64,000 bases of DNA from positions 186,001-250,000 of the forward strand of contig CAMUBY010000001.1 of assembly GCA_947087265.1 (NCBI GenBank), written 5' to 3'. Below, piece by piece: positions 52,097 to 59,465 of the stretch. Position numbers and translations under genes: made by a program. The stretch's first letter is position 1, and every line of letters starts with the position of its first letter. Source of the DNA: an uncultured Clostridia bacterium (lineage in GTDB: Bacteria; Bacillota; Clostridia; Christensenellales; Borkfalkiaceae). A model generated the notes under the pieces. That model did no database searches. It saw only the letters and a program-made list of their open reading frames with translations, and was not told the origin of the DNA.

Positions 52097-52111
52097 TCAA
52101 ACCCGACTTTG

Positions 52112-52143
52112 AAAAGCGGACGAATTTTTCGTCCGCTTTTTTT
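52112..52143 (+). terminator. Intrinsic terminator after rpmF
   Basis: Stem AAAAGCGGACGAA (52112-52124) with TTCGTCCGCTTTT (52128-52140), then further T. Confidence 0.93.
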
Positions 52144-52155
52144 CATGCAAAAAAC

Positions 52156-52184
52156 TTGACAAACGGAAAAAAACGTTTTATAAT
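52156..52184 (+). promoter_or_regulatory. Promoter of csoR-copA
   Basis: TTGACA (52156-52161), 17 bases, TATAAT (52179-52184), a perfect consensus; the start site near 52191 lies inside the operator that follows. Confidence 0.92.
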
Positions 52185-52186
52185 CA

Positions 52187-52207
52187 ATATACCCCATGGG
52201 GGTATAT
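52187..52207. promoter_or_regulatory. CsoR operator
   Basis: Perfect palindrome ATATACCCC-ATG-GGGGTATAT, the TACCCC/GGGGTA form recognised by CsoR-type repressors. It overlaps the transcription start, so bound CsoR would block initiation until Cu(I) releases it. Confidence 0.92.
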
Positions 52208-52229
52208 TTTACAAGAAAGGGTTATAATA

Positions 52230-52523
52230 ATGGCGGATTGTTGCAATCATAAAAAGAAGGTGCGCTCCGAGGAGGAAAAGAGGGCGATTATTTCGCGTCT
52301 CAACCGCATTGCGGGGCAAGTGAACGGGATTCGTAAAATGGTGGAAGAGGACAGATACTGCGACGACGTTCTCACCCAGCTTGCTTCGGTGGAGAAAGCG
52401 GTGAAATCGCTTGCAAGTTTAGTGTTAGACGCGCATTTGCACACTTGTTTAGTAGAGCATATTCAGGCAGGGGACACGGAGATAATCGACGAAGTGGCGG
52501 AAATGTTCAAGAGGTTTCTATGA
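52230..52523 (+). CDS. csoR: Copper-sensing repressor CsoR
   Basis: The 97-residue protein is all-helical CsoR/FrmR type. Its Cu(I) ligands follow the canonical Cys-His-Cys spacing: Cys44 (RYCDDVL), His69 and Cys73 (DAHLHTC). An N-terminal CC-H adds thiols. It should repress its own gene and copA through the palindrome over the transcription start. Its stop overlaps the copA start (ATGA). Confidence 0.94.
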   Translation: MADCCNHKKKVRSEEEKRAIISRLNRIAGQVNGIRKMVEEDRYCDDVLTQLASVEKAVKSLASLVLDAHLHTCLVEHIQAGDTEIIDEVAEMFKRFL

Positions 52524-54952
52524 AGCAAAAGTTTTCAATCAGCGGTATGACTTGCGCGGCGTGTTCTTCGGGAATCGAGCGCACGGTAAAAAAATTAAAG
52601 GGCGTGGAAAGCTGCGCCGTTTCGCTCATGGGCGAGAGCATGGAGATTAACTATGACGAAACCGTATTGCACGAAGAGCAGATAAAGTCGGCGGTGACTT
52701 CGCTCGGCTACGGAATTTACGGGTACGGAGCAACTCCTCAAAAGAAGAAAAGGCTTACCTTAGCGGTGCGGTTTTTCGTTTCGCTTGCGCTTCTGATTCC
52801 CGAAATGTATCTTGCTATGGGGCACATGATTTCCGATTCTATTGTGCCGCACGGCTGGTGGAATCACGCTTTTCAGATTGCGATTACGCTCGTCATTCTC
52901 GTCATCAACTATCAGTTTTTCGTGAGCGGCGTGCGGGCGGCGGTCAAACTCGTGCCTAATATGGATACGCTCATCACGCTCGGCGCGGGCGTTTCGTTTA
53001 TTTACAGTATTGTGATTGCGTGTTTGGAGCCCATGTCGCACAGTCTGTTTTTTGAATCGGCGGCGATGATTGTCACGCTCGTCTGTTTAGGGAAGTGGCT
53101 GGAAGAACGCAGTAAAAAGCGCACGGGCAGAGAGGTGGAAAAACTGCTTTCCCTCGCGCCCGATACGGTTACGGTGGAGCGCGGCGGCGAAACGCTGAAA
53201 GTGCCGCTTTCGGAAGTGAGGGAAGGGGAAACCGTTATCGTCCGTCAAGGCGAAGCGATTGCAGTGGACGGCGACGTTCTCGAAGGGCACGCCTTTGTAG
53301 ACCAGGCGGCGGTCACGGGCGAGAGTTTGCCCGTGGAATGCGCGGTCGGCAGCCGCGCGGTGAGCGCGTCGCTTGTCAAGAGCGGCTATCTTAAAATCAA
53401 AGCGGAAAGAGTGGGCGAAGATACCATGCTGGCAGGCATTATCCGCATGGTGCGCGAAGCGGGCGCAAGCAAGGCGCCCATTCAGAAGCTTGCCGATAAA
53501 ATCGCGGCGGTGTTCGTGCCCGTGGTATTAGGGATTGCACTTATCACCTTTCTCGTGTGGATTCTTACTTCGCATGATACGGCGGCGGCATTCAACTATG
53601 CGGTGAGCGTTATCGTCATTTCCTGCCCCTGCGCGTTGGGGCTTGCCACCCCCGTCGCGGTGATGGCGGCAACGGGGCGCGGCGCTTCGCTCGGCATTCT
53701 GTTCAAAAGCGCGGAGGCGTTGCAACGCACGGCGTCGGTTTCCACGGCGCTTCTCGATAAAACGGCAACCATTACCGAGGGGAAGCCGCAGGTGGTGCAC
53801 TTTGAAAGTTTCGGCGCGGAAAAGGACGTGAAAGAAATTGCGTTTGCGTTGGAGAGTAAACTCAATCACCCCCTCGCTGACTGTATTACCGCGTTCTGCG
53901 GCGGCGGCACAAGGGAAGCGCAAAACGTGGAGTACGTCGTCCGTCAGGGCGCGAAGGGGGAAATAGACGGCAAAGTTTATTATCTCGGCAACGAGAACCT
54001 GTTGCAGGCAAAGGGCATTCGCTTCGAAGGACAACGCGAATTGTTTGAACGGCTGACTTCCGAGGGTAAGACAGTACTGTTTTTGACGGACGAAAAAAAC
54101 GTGCTTGCGCTGTTCGCGCTTGCCGATACCTTGAAAGAGGGCAGTAATGAGGCGGTGGGCGAACTCATCGGCATGGGCGTTATGCCGTATATGCTCACAG
54201 GCGACAACAAAGCGGTAGCACGGCAGATTGCCGCGCAGGCGGGCTTCCCTTACGAAACGAACGTCTATGCGGAAATGCTGCCCGAAGACAAACTCAACGT
54301 GGTGAAAGAACAGAAAGAAATGTTCGGCACTGGAAAGCGCACGAAAGGCGGCGTTGCGATGATTGGTGACGGCATTAACGATTCGCCTGCGCTCAAAGAG
54401 GCGGACGTAGGGATTGCCATGGGGAACGGCACGGACGTAGCCATCGAGAGCGCGGACGTCGTGCTTGTCAGCGGTGATTTGCGCGCCCTGCCGCGCGCGT
54501 TCCGTTTATCGCGCAAGACTATGCGCGTTATCAAACAAAATCTGTTCTGGGCGTTCTTTTATAACTGCGTGGGCATTCCGTTGGCGGCGGGTGCGTTTGC
54601 CTGGGCAGGCGTTTCGCTTAACCCCATGATTGCGGCGGCGTGTATGTGTCTTTCCTCGCTGTTTGTCGTCGGAAATGCGTTGCGGCTCACAATTTTCGGA
54701 AAAAGTAAAAAACAAAAAACCATAAAATCGGAGGAGAATAAAATGAACAAAACGATAACGGTAGAGGGTATGATGTGCGCGCACTGCGTCAAGCACGTGA
54801 CGGACGCGTTAAGTGCGGTGGACGGCGTGACGGCAGCGGACGTGAATCTGAAAAAGAAGCGTGCGGTTGTTTCGCTTAACAAAGAAGTTCCGAATGACGC
54901 GCTTGTCGCCGCCGTGAAAGAAGCAGGCTACGAAGTAACCAAAGTCGAGTAA
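52520..54952 (+). CDS. copA: Copper-exporting P1B-type ATPase with fused C-terminal metallochaperone domain
   Basis: The 810-residue pump has an N-terminal HMA domain (GMTCAACSSG, Cys12 and Cys15), membrane helices, the TGES loop near 264, the CPC metal site in SCPCALGLATP near 368, the nucleotide domain with NHPLAD near 451, TGDN near 560 and GDGINDSPALKEADVG near 615. The phosphorylation motif is DKTATIT with Asp413, where nearly all P-type ATPases have DKTGT; Ala416 replaces Gly. A second HMA domain (GMMCAHC) forms the last 69 residues, joined by a Lys-rich linker. The ATG at 52520 is fixed by overlap with csoR; a longer frame runs into csoR. Confidence 0.93.
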   Translation: MKQKFSISGMTCAACSSGIERTVKKLKGVESCAVSLMGESMEINYDETVLHEEQIKSAVTSLGYGIYGYGATPQKKKRLTLAVRFFVSLALLIPEMYLAMGHMISDSIVPHGWWNHAFQIAITLVILVINYQFFVSGVRAAVKLVPNMDTLITLGAGVSFIYSIVIACLEPMSHSLFFESAAMIVTLVCLGKWLEERSKKRTGREVEKLLSLAPDTVTVERGGETLKVPLSEVREGETVIVRQGEAIAVDGDVLEGHAFVDQAAVTGESLPVECAVGSRAVSASLVKSGYLKIKAERVGEDTMLAGIIRMVREAGASKAPIQKLADKIAAVFVPVVLGIALITFLVWILTSHDTAAAFNYAVSVIVISCPCALGLATPVAVMAATGRGASLGILFKSAEALQRTASVSTALLDKTATITEGKPQVVHFESFGAEKDVKEIAFALESKLNHPLADCITAFCGGGTREAQNVEYVVRQGAKGEIDGKVYYLGNENLLQAKGIRFEGQRELFERLTSEGKTVLFLTDEKNVLALFALADTLKEGSNEAVGELIGMGVMPYMLTGDNKAVARQIAAQAGFPYETNVYAEMLPEDKLNVVKEQKEMFGTGKRTKGGVAMIGDGINDSPALKEADVGIAMGNGTDVAIESADVVLVSGDLRALPRAFRLSRKTMRVIKQNLFWAFFYNCVGIPLAAGAFAWAGVSLNPMIAAACMCLSSLFVVGNALRLTIFGKSKKQKTIKSEENKMNKTITVEGMMCAHCVKHVTDALSAVDGVTAADVNLKKKRAVVSLNKEVPNDALVAAVKEAGYEVTKVE
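54730..54952 (+). CDS. Possible separate CopZ-like chaperone from internal initiation in copA
   Basis: Within copA and in the same frame, GGAGGAG (54730-54736) precedes an ATG at 54743 by about six bases. Starting there gives a 69-residue protein, MNKTITVEGMMCAHCVKH onward, the exact size and form of free CopZ chaperones with the Cu(I) site CAHC. So the message may yield both the fused pump and a free chaperone. Internal initiation is inferred from sequence; the coding interval proper is 54743-54952. Confidence 0.55.
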
Positions 54953-54960
54953 TTTTTATG

Positions 54961-54984
54961 CGCCGCCCGCGAACGCGGGCGGCG
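54961..54984 (+). terminator. Hairpin after copA
   Basis: Eleven-base GC stem CGCCGCCCGCG (54961-54971) with CGCGGGCGGCG (54974-54984). Only a weak T-rich tail follows (CGTATTTCTATT), so termination may be partial. Confidence 0.7.
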
Positions 54985-55087
54985 CGTATTTCTATTCGGA
55001 CGAAATAAAACAAATTCCGACAATGTTATGTCGCGTGTGCAACTGCGCAAGCGTTATACTTTCATAAAAACCTGTCAGGAGGATTTT

Positions 55088-55426
55088 ATGACGGAAACAC
55101 TGCTACTCGATAAACGCACGCAAGGAATGGTGGAAGGCTACGTTCCGAAGGGAGAACTGCTCGGTTCGCTCGTGCGGTTTTTCTCGATTTTTTCAGACCA
55201 TACGCGCCTTAGAATTCTCGCCGCGCTCGCCATTTCGGAAATGTGCGTGACGGATATTTCGCGCGTACTCGATTTGAACCAGACCACCGTATCGCACCAA
55301 CTGCGCTTTCTCAAAGACGCGGGCATTGTGCGTACCGAACGGCACGGCAAAATTATTTTCTACTCGCTTTATAACGAGGTCGTTAACGACGTGCTTTTGA
55401 AAGGCGTGGAATTTTTGGGGTATTGA
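55088..55426 (+). CDS. ArsR-family winged-helix regulator
   Basis: The 112-residue protein is an ArsR-type repressor: FFSIFSDHTRLRILAALAIS, then VTDISRVLDLNQTTVSHQLR with the recognition helix, and the wing RTERHGKIIFYSL. The usual metal motif ELCVC is EMCVT here, with one cysteine, so the classical arsenic/cadmium site is incomplete and the signal is uncertain. I start at the ATG at 55088, which follows AGGAGG. No target gene is adjacent in the same direction except copA upstream and uvrC downstream. Confidence 0.85.
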   Translation: MTETLLLDKRTQGMVEGYVPKGELLGSLVRFFSIFSDHTRLRILAALAISEMCVTDISRVLDLNQTTVSHQLRFLKDAGIVRTERHGKIIFYSLYNEVVNDVLLKGVEFLGY

Positions 55427-55473
55427 CGGGTTTCGGCAATTTTTCGGGACTTTCGGAAATGTAAACGTTTCCC

Positions 55474-55502
55474 TTGAAAATTCGGTGCAATTCGTGTATA
55501 AT
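55474..55502 (+). promoter_or_regulatory. Promoter of uvrC, predicted leaderless
   Basis: TTGAAA (55474-55479), 17 bases, TATAAT (55497-55502), then AAAGAT and the ATG at 55509. No ribosome binding site lies between. Confidence 0.87.
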
Positions 55503-55508
55503 AAAGAT

Positions 55509-57320
55509 ATGGGAAACAGCGTTCTTGCCGAAAAATTGAAATTATTGCCCGATAACCCCGGCGTGTATATCATGCTCGACAGCGAAGGTACGGTCATCTA
55601 TGTGGGCAAGGCGCGCGTACTCAAAAACCGCGTGCGCCAGTATTTTCAGCATTCCCAAAAACCGAGCAAAGTGCAGGCAATGGTCGATTGCATTGCCGAC
55701 TTTTATTATGTGGTAACGCCCACCGAAGTGGACGCGCTGGCGCTTGAAAATACCTATATCAAAAAGTATAAACCCAAGTACAATATTCTCTTAAAAGACG
55801 ATAAAACATATCCGTACATCAAAGTACACACGCGCGAGGAGTTTCCGCGCATCTCGATTACACGCCGATTAAAAAAGGACGGCAGATATTTCGGTCCGTT
55901 CATGGGCGGCATCAACTGCAAGGAAATTGTGGATATTGCGGCAAAGGTCTACCATATCCGCGCGTGCAACGTCTCTATCGGCGGCAAGCCCAAAAAACCG
56001 TGCCTGAATTATCATCTCGGCAGATGTCCTGCGCCGTGCGCGGGGTTGAGCACAAAGGAGGAATACGCCCGTAACGTGGAGCGCGTCCTCTCCTTTCTTT
56101 CGGGGAACTACGAGGAGGCGGAGCGCATTCTCAAAGAGAAGATGCAGCGCTTTGCCGACGAAGAGCAGTTTGAACTTGCGCTCGATTACCGCAGTAAAAT
56201 CGAGATGCTCGCAAAACTCAAACTGCGCCGCATTACTTCCATGCCCAAAGACGTGGACGCCGACGTATGGGCGATTGCCACGAACGGACTGTATACCGCA
56301 ATCAGCCTGCTCGTTACGCGCGGCGGAATCATGAACGGCAGTCGGAATTTTTCGCTCGAAGCGGGCGCGGGCGAAAAGGGCGAAGGCTTTTTGAGTTTCC
56401 TCACGCAGTTCTACCAGAGCCATGAAATTCCGCACGAAATTATTTTGGACGGCGAAATCGACGACGAACTTTTCCGCGTGTATGCTTTCCGCAAGACGGG
56501 GCGCAGTCTTACGCTCACCCGTCCGAAAATGGGAGTCAAACGCGAACTCCTCGATATGGCAACGGGCAACGCAACGGAATATCTCGAAAAATCCGTTTCG
56601 GCAATTCAGCATAAAAACGACATGACTTCGGGCGCGTGCGAGCGATTACAAAGATTGCTCGGTTTGGAGCGTTATCCCAAGCGCATGGAGTGCTACGATA
56701 TTTCCAACATTTCGGGCGTCGATAAAGTCGGCTCCATGGTGGTGTTTACGGACGGCGAAGCGGATAAGTCGCAGTACCGCCGTTTCCGTATTAAGACGGT
56801 AGAGGGCGCGAATGACTTTGCGTCGTTGCAGGAGGTACTGCTCCGCCGTCTCAAAAAACTCGGCACGGAGGAAGAAGAGCGGTTTGCAAAACCGCAACTG
56901 ATTGTTATCGACGGCGGCAAGGGACAGCTTTCTTCCGTAAAGCAGACGTTCGACGAACTCGGAATCGAAGGGATAGACCTCATTTCGCTTGCCAAACGGG
57001 AAGAGGAAGTTTATACGCTTCACAGCGACGAGCCCGTTAAAATCGACCGCCGCGATTTCGCGCTGAAAATGTTACAGCGTATCCGCGACGAGGCGCACCG
57101 CTTTGCCATTACCTATTTCCGTAACCTGCACAGCAAGCGCAATCTTGCGTCCGTGCTCGAAGAAATCGACGGAATCGGGGCAAAGAAACGCGCCGCGCTT
57201 CTGGAACGGTTCGGCACCATCGACAGAGTCATGCGTGCGGGCGTGGAAGAACTCATGCAAGCGGACGGAATCGGTAAAGACCTCGCCGAAAAAATAAAAG
57301 AACATTTTGAGAAACTGTAA
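55509..57320 (+). CDS. uvrC: Excinuclease ABC subunit C
   Basis: UvrC makes both cuts in nucleotide excision repair with UvrA and UvrB. The 603-residue protein has the GIY-YIG nuclease at the start (PGVYIMLDSEGTVIYVGKAR), a UVR motif (DEEQFELALDYRSKIEMLAK) near 220, the RNase H-like nuclease (ECYDISNISGVDKVGSMVVF) near 395 and two helix-hairpin-helix motifs at the end. A frame extending eight codons upstream passes through the promoter, so the ATG at 55509 is used. Confidence 0.96.
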   Translation: MGNSVLAEKLKLLPDNPGVYIMLDSEGTVIYVGKARVLKNRVRQYFQHSQKPSKVQAMVDCIADFYYVVTPTEVDALALENTYIKKYKPKYNILLKDDKTYPYIKVHTREEFPRISITRRLKKDGRYFGPFMGGINCKEIVDIAAKVYHIRACNVSIGGKPKKPCLNYHLGRCPAPCAGLSTKEEYARNVERVLSFLSGNYEEAERILKEKMQRFADEEQFELALDYRSKIEMLAKLKLRRITSMPKDVDADVWAIATNGLYTAISLLVTRGGIMNGSRNFSLEAGAGEKGEGFLSFLTQFYQSHEIPHEIILDGEIDDELFRVYAFRKTGRSLTLTRPKMGVKRELLDMATGNATEYLEKSVSAIQHKNDMTSGACERLQRLLGLERYPKRMECYDISNISGVDKVGSMVVFTDGEADKSQYRRFRIKTVEGANDFASLQEVLLRRLKKLGTEEEERFAKPQLIVIDGGKGQLSSVKQTFDELGIEGIDLISLAKREEEVYTLHSDEPVKIDRRDFALKMLQRIRDEAHRFAITYFRNLHSKRNLASVLEEIDGIGAKKRAALLERFGTIDRVMRAGVEELMQADGIGKDLAEKIKEHFEKL

Positions 57321-57332
57321 GAGAAACGGACG

Positions 57333-59465
57333 ATGAACACGGAAATTCTTGCCCCCGCAGGGGGCTTAGGCGCGGCGCGCGCCGCATTATTTGCAGGCGC
57401 GGACGCTATCTATTTGGGACTCAACGATTTTTCGGCGCGCGAGGCGGCGGAGAATTTTACCTTGCAGGAATTGCGCGAAATTGTTATAACGGCGCATCTT
57501 CTGGGTGCAAAAGTTTACGTCTGTCTGAACACGCTCATCAAACCGAGCGAAACGCAGACTTTTTTTTCGCGTGCCGCAGAAGTGTGGAACGCAGGCGCGG
57601 ACGCGATTTTGTTGCAGGATATTTTCCTCGGCAAAACGCTCAAAGAAGCGTATCCCGAAATGACGCTCCACCTCTCCACGCAGGCGGGATGCAACAACGT
57701 TTATGCGGCAAAACTTGCCAAAGACTACGGTTTTTCCCGCGTCGTTCTCTCGCGCGAAACGCCGATTTCGGAAATCCGTAAAATTCCAAAACTTATCGAA
57801 ACGGAAGTATTCGTACAGGGTGCGCTCTGCTCGGCGTTTTCCGGGCAGTGCTATTTTTCCTCGTTCGCTGGCGGAAACAGCGGCAACCGCGGCAGGTGCA
57901 AACAGCCGTGCAGAAAACTGTATCGGATTGACAGAAAGGGCTTTGAAGACTACGCCTATGCGCTCTCCGTTTCCGATTTGTGCATGGGCGAAACGATTTC
58001 CGAACTAATCGAAGCAGGCGTCACCTCTCTCAAAATCGAGGGCAGAATGCGCCGTGAAGAATATGTTGCTGCGGCAGTGCGCTATTACCGCGCTGTCCTC
58101 GGCAAAGCGGAAACGGAGCAGGCGTATGCGCGTTTGAAGCGTTCCTACAACCGCGGCGATTATACGAAGGGACTTGCGTTCGGGCAGAAAGACGGTTTTC
58201 TATCCCGCAAGGTGCAGGGGCATATCGGCGAGCGCGTCGGCGAAATCTCCCTCAAAGGCGGGAAATATTTCTGCGTTTCTCCATTTTCGGCGCAACGCGG
58301 CGACGGATTCAAAATTTTAAGGGCGGGCAGAGAAGTCGGCGGCGCAACTTTTTCGGCGAGCGGCACGGGCGGTTTTTATTTGCAATCGAACGCAAACCTC
58401 AAACCGCGCGACGAAGTGCGCGTGACTACGGATACCTCTTTGGGTGCGCTTCTTTCCGAAAGAGAGAAACGGAGCATTGAAATCGAAGTAACGCTTCGCG
58501 CAGGGAAATTACCGCGCGTGCGTTGCGGAGAATTTTTATTTACAGGCGAAACGGAAACAGAGGCGGCGCAGACCGCGCCTTTGACGGAGTCGGATATCCG
58601 TGCCTGTTTTGAAAAGACGGACACATTGCCTTTGCAACCCGTTGTTCGGGTGAACACCGAACGCGCGTTTTGTTCCAAATCCGTACTCAACGCTTTTCGC
58701 CGTGCGTTCTACGAAAAATTAGCGGAATATCTTGCGCCGTCGCGCAAGCCGCTTGCCCGAAAAGAATTTTCGCAGACGTTGCAGGCAGGAAAACATACAT
58801 TACGCGCGGTCATTGTCAGCGACGGCGCAAAACCGCAAGCAGACGCGGAGATTGTCGTTTATAAACCGCAGGACTACGCGCATATCATGCCGCCCGCGTT
58901 CGGGAAAGAAAAATTTTTATATCTGCCGCCCCTCTTTACAAGCGAGGACGAAAAACTCGTTTCCGCCGCGCTCGGTAAATTCGACGGAATTTACGTTGAG
59001 GGAAGTTACGGAATCGCGCTTGCGGAAAAATATCAAAAAACGCTTTTTGCGGGCGCGGGGTGCAATCTCACCAACGAATATGCGGTAAACGGCATGAAGG
59101 CGGCAGGGGCGAAATACTTTGTGCTCTCGCACGAACTTTCCTTGCGCGAGCAGGCGCTGCTTGCGGCGGAGGGCGCGTTTACGCTCACGGGCGGCGGTGT
59201 GAAAGTGATGGAACTTTGTTATTGCCCGTTTGAGCGCACTTGTAAAAATTGCGATAAGCGCACGTTCTATTCGCTGACCGACGGGGACGGCAGAATATTT
59301 CCGCTCCGCAGGTATCGGGCGGCGGAGGGCTGCCGTTTCGAGGTGTATAACTGCGCGCCGCTTGTCTGCGAAGGGGCTGCGTCCGAACTCGTCGATTGCA
59401 CGGCGGAGCATATGCTCAAAGGAGTGAGCGCAACGCGCGGTCACGCAAACAGGAGTATGTTATGA
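57333..59465 (+). CDS. U32 family peptidase/RlhA-like protein
   Basis: The 710-residue protein belongs to the U32 group, which includes YrrO, UbiU and the 23S rRNA C2501 hydroxylation factor RlhA; many are iron-sulfur proteins in RNA or cofactor hydroxylation rather than true peptidases. Visible are EILAPAGGLGAARAALFAGA, the U32 signature EVFVQGALCSAFSGQCYFSS with GNRGRCKQPC (four cysteines), SLKIEGRMRREEYVAAAVRY, and a C-terminal CYCPFERTCKNCD cluster. The length fits long forms with a DUF3656-like part. It overlaps mutS2 by four bases. Confidence 0.88.
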   Translation: MNTEILAPAGGLGAARAALFAGADAIYLGLNDFSAREAAENFTLQELREIVITAHLLGAKVYVCLNTLIKPSETQTFFSRAAEVWNAGADAILLQDIFLGKTLKEAYPEMTLHLSTQAGCNNVYAAKLAKDYGFSRVVLSRETPISEIRKIPKLIETEVFVQGALCSAFSGQCYFSSFAGGNSGNRGRCKQPCRKLYRIDRKGFEDYAYALSVSDLCMGETISELIEAGVTSLKIEGRMRREEYVAAAVRYYRAVLGKAETEQAYARLKRSYNRGDYTKGLAFGQKDGFLSRKVQGHIGERVGEISLKGGKYFCVSPFSAQRGDGFKILRAGREVGGATFSASGTGGFYLQSNANLKPRDEVRVTTDTSLGALLSEREKRSIEIEVTLRAGKLPRVRCGEFLFTGETETEAAQTAPLTESDIRACFEKTDTLPLQPVVRVNTERAFCSKSVLNAFRRAFYEKLAEYLAPSRKPLARKEFSQTLQAGKHTLRAVIVSDGAKPQADAEIVVYKPQDYAHIMPPAFGKEKFLYLPPLFTSEDEKLVSAALGKFDGIYVEGSYGIALAEKYQKTLFAGAGCNLTNEYAVNGMKAAGAKYFVLSHELSLREQALLAAEGAFTLTGGGVKVMELCYCPFERTCKNCDKRTFYSLTDGDGRIFPLRRYRAAEGCRFEVYNCAPLVCEGAASELVDCTAEHMLKGVSATRGHANRSML

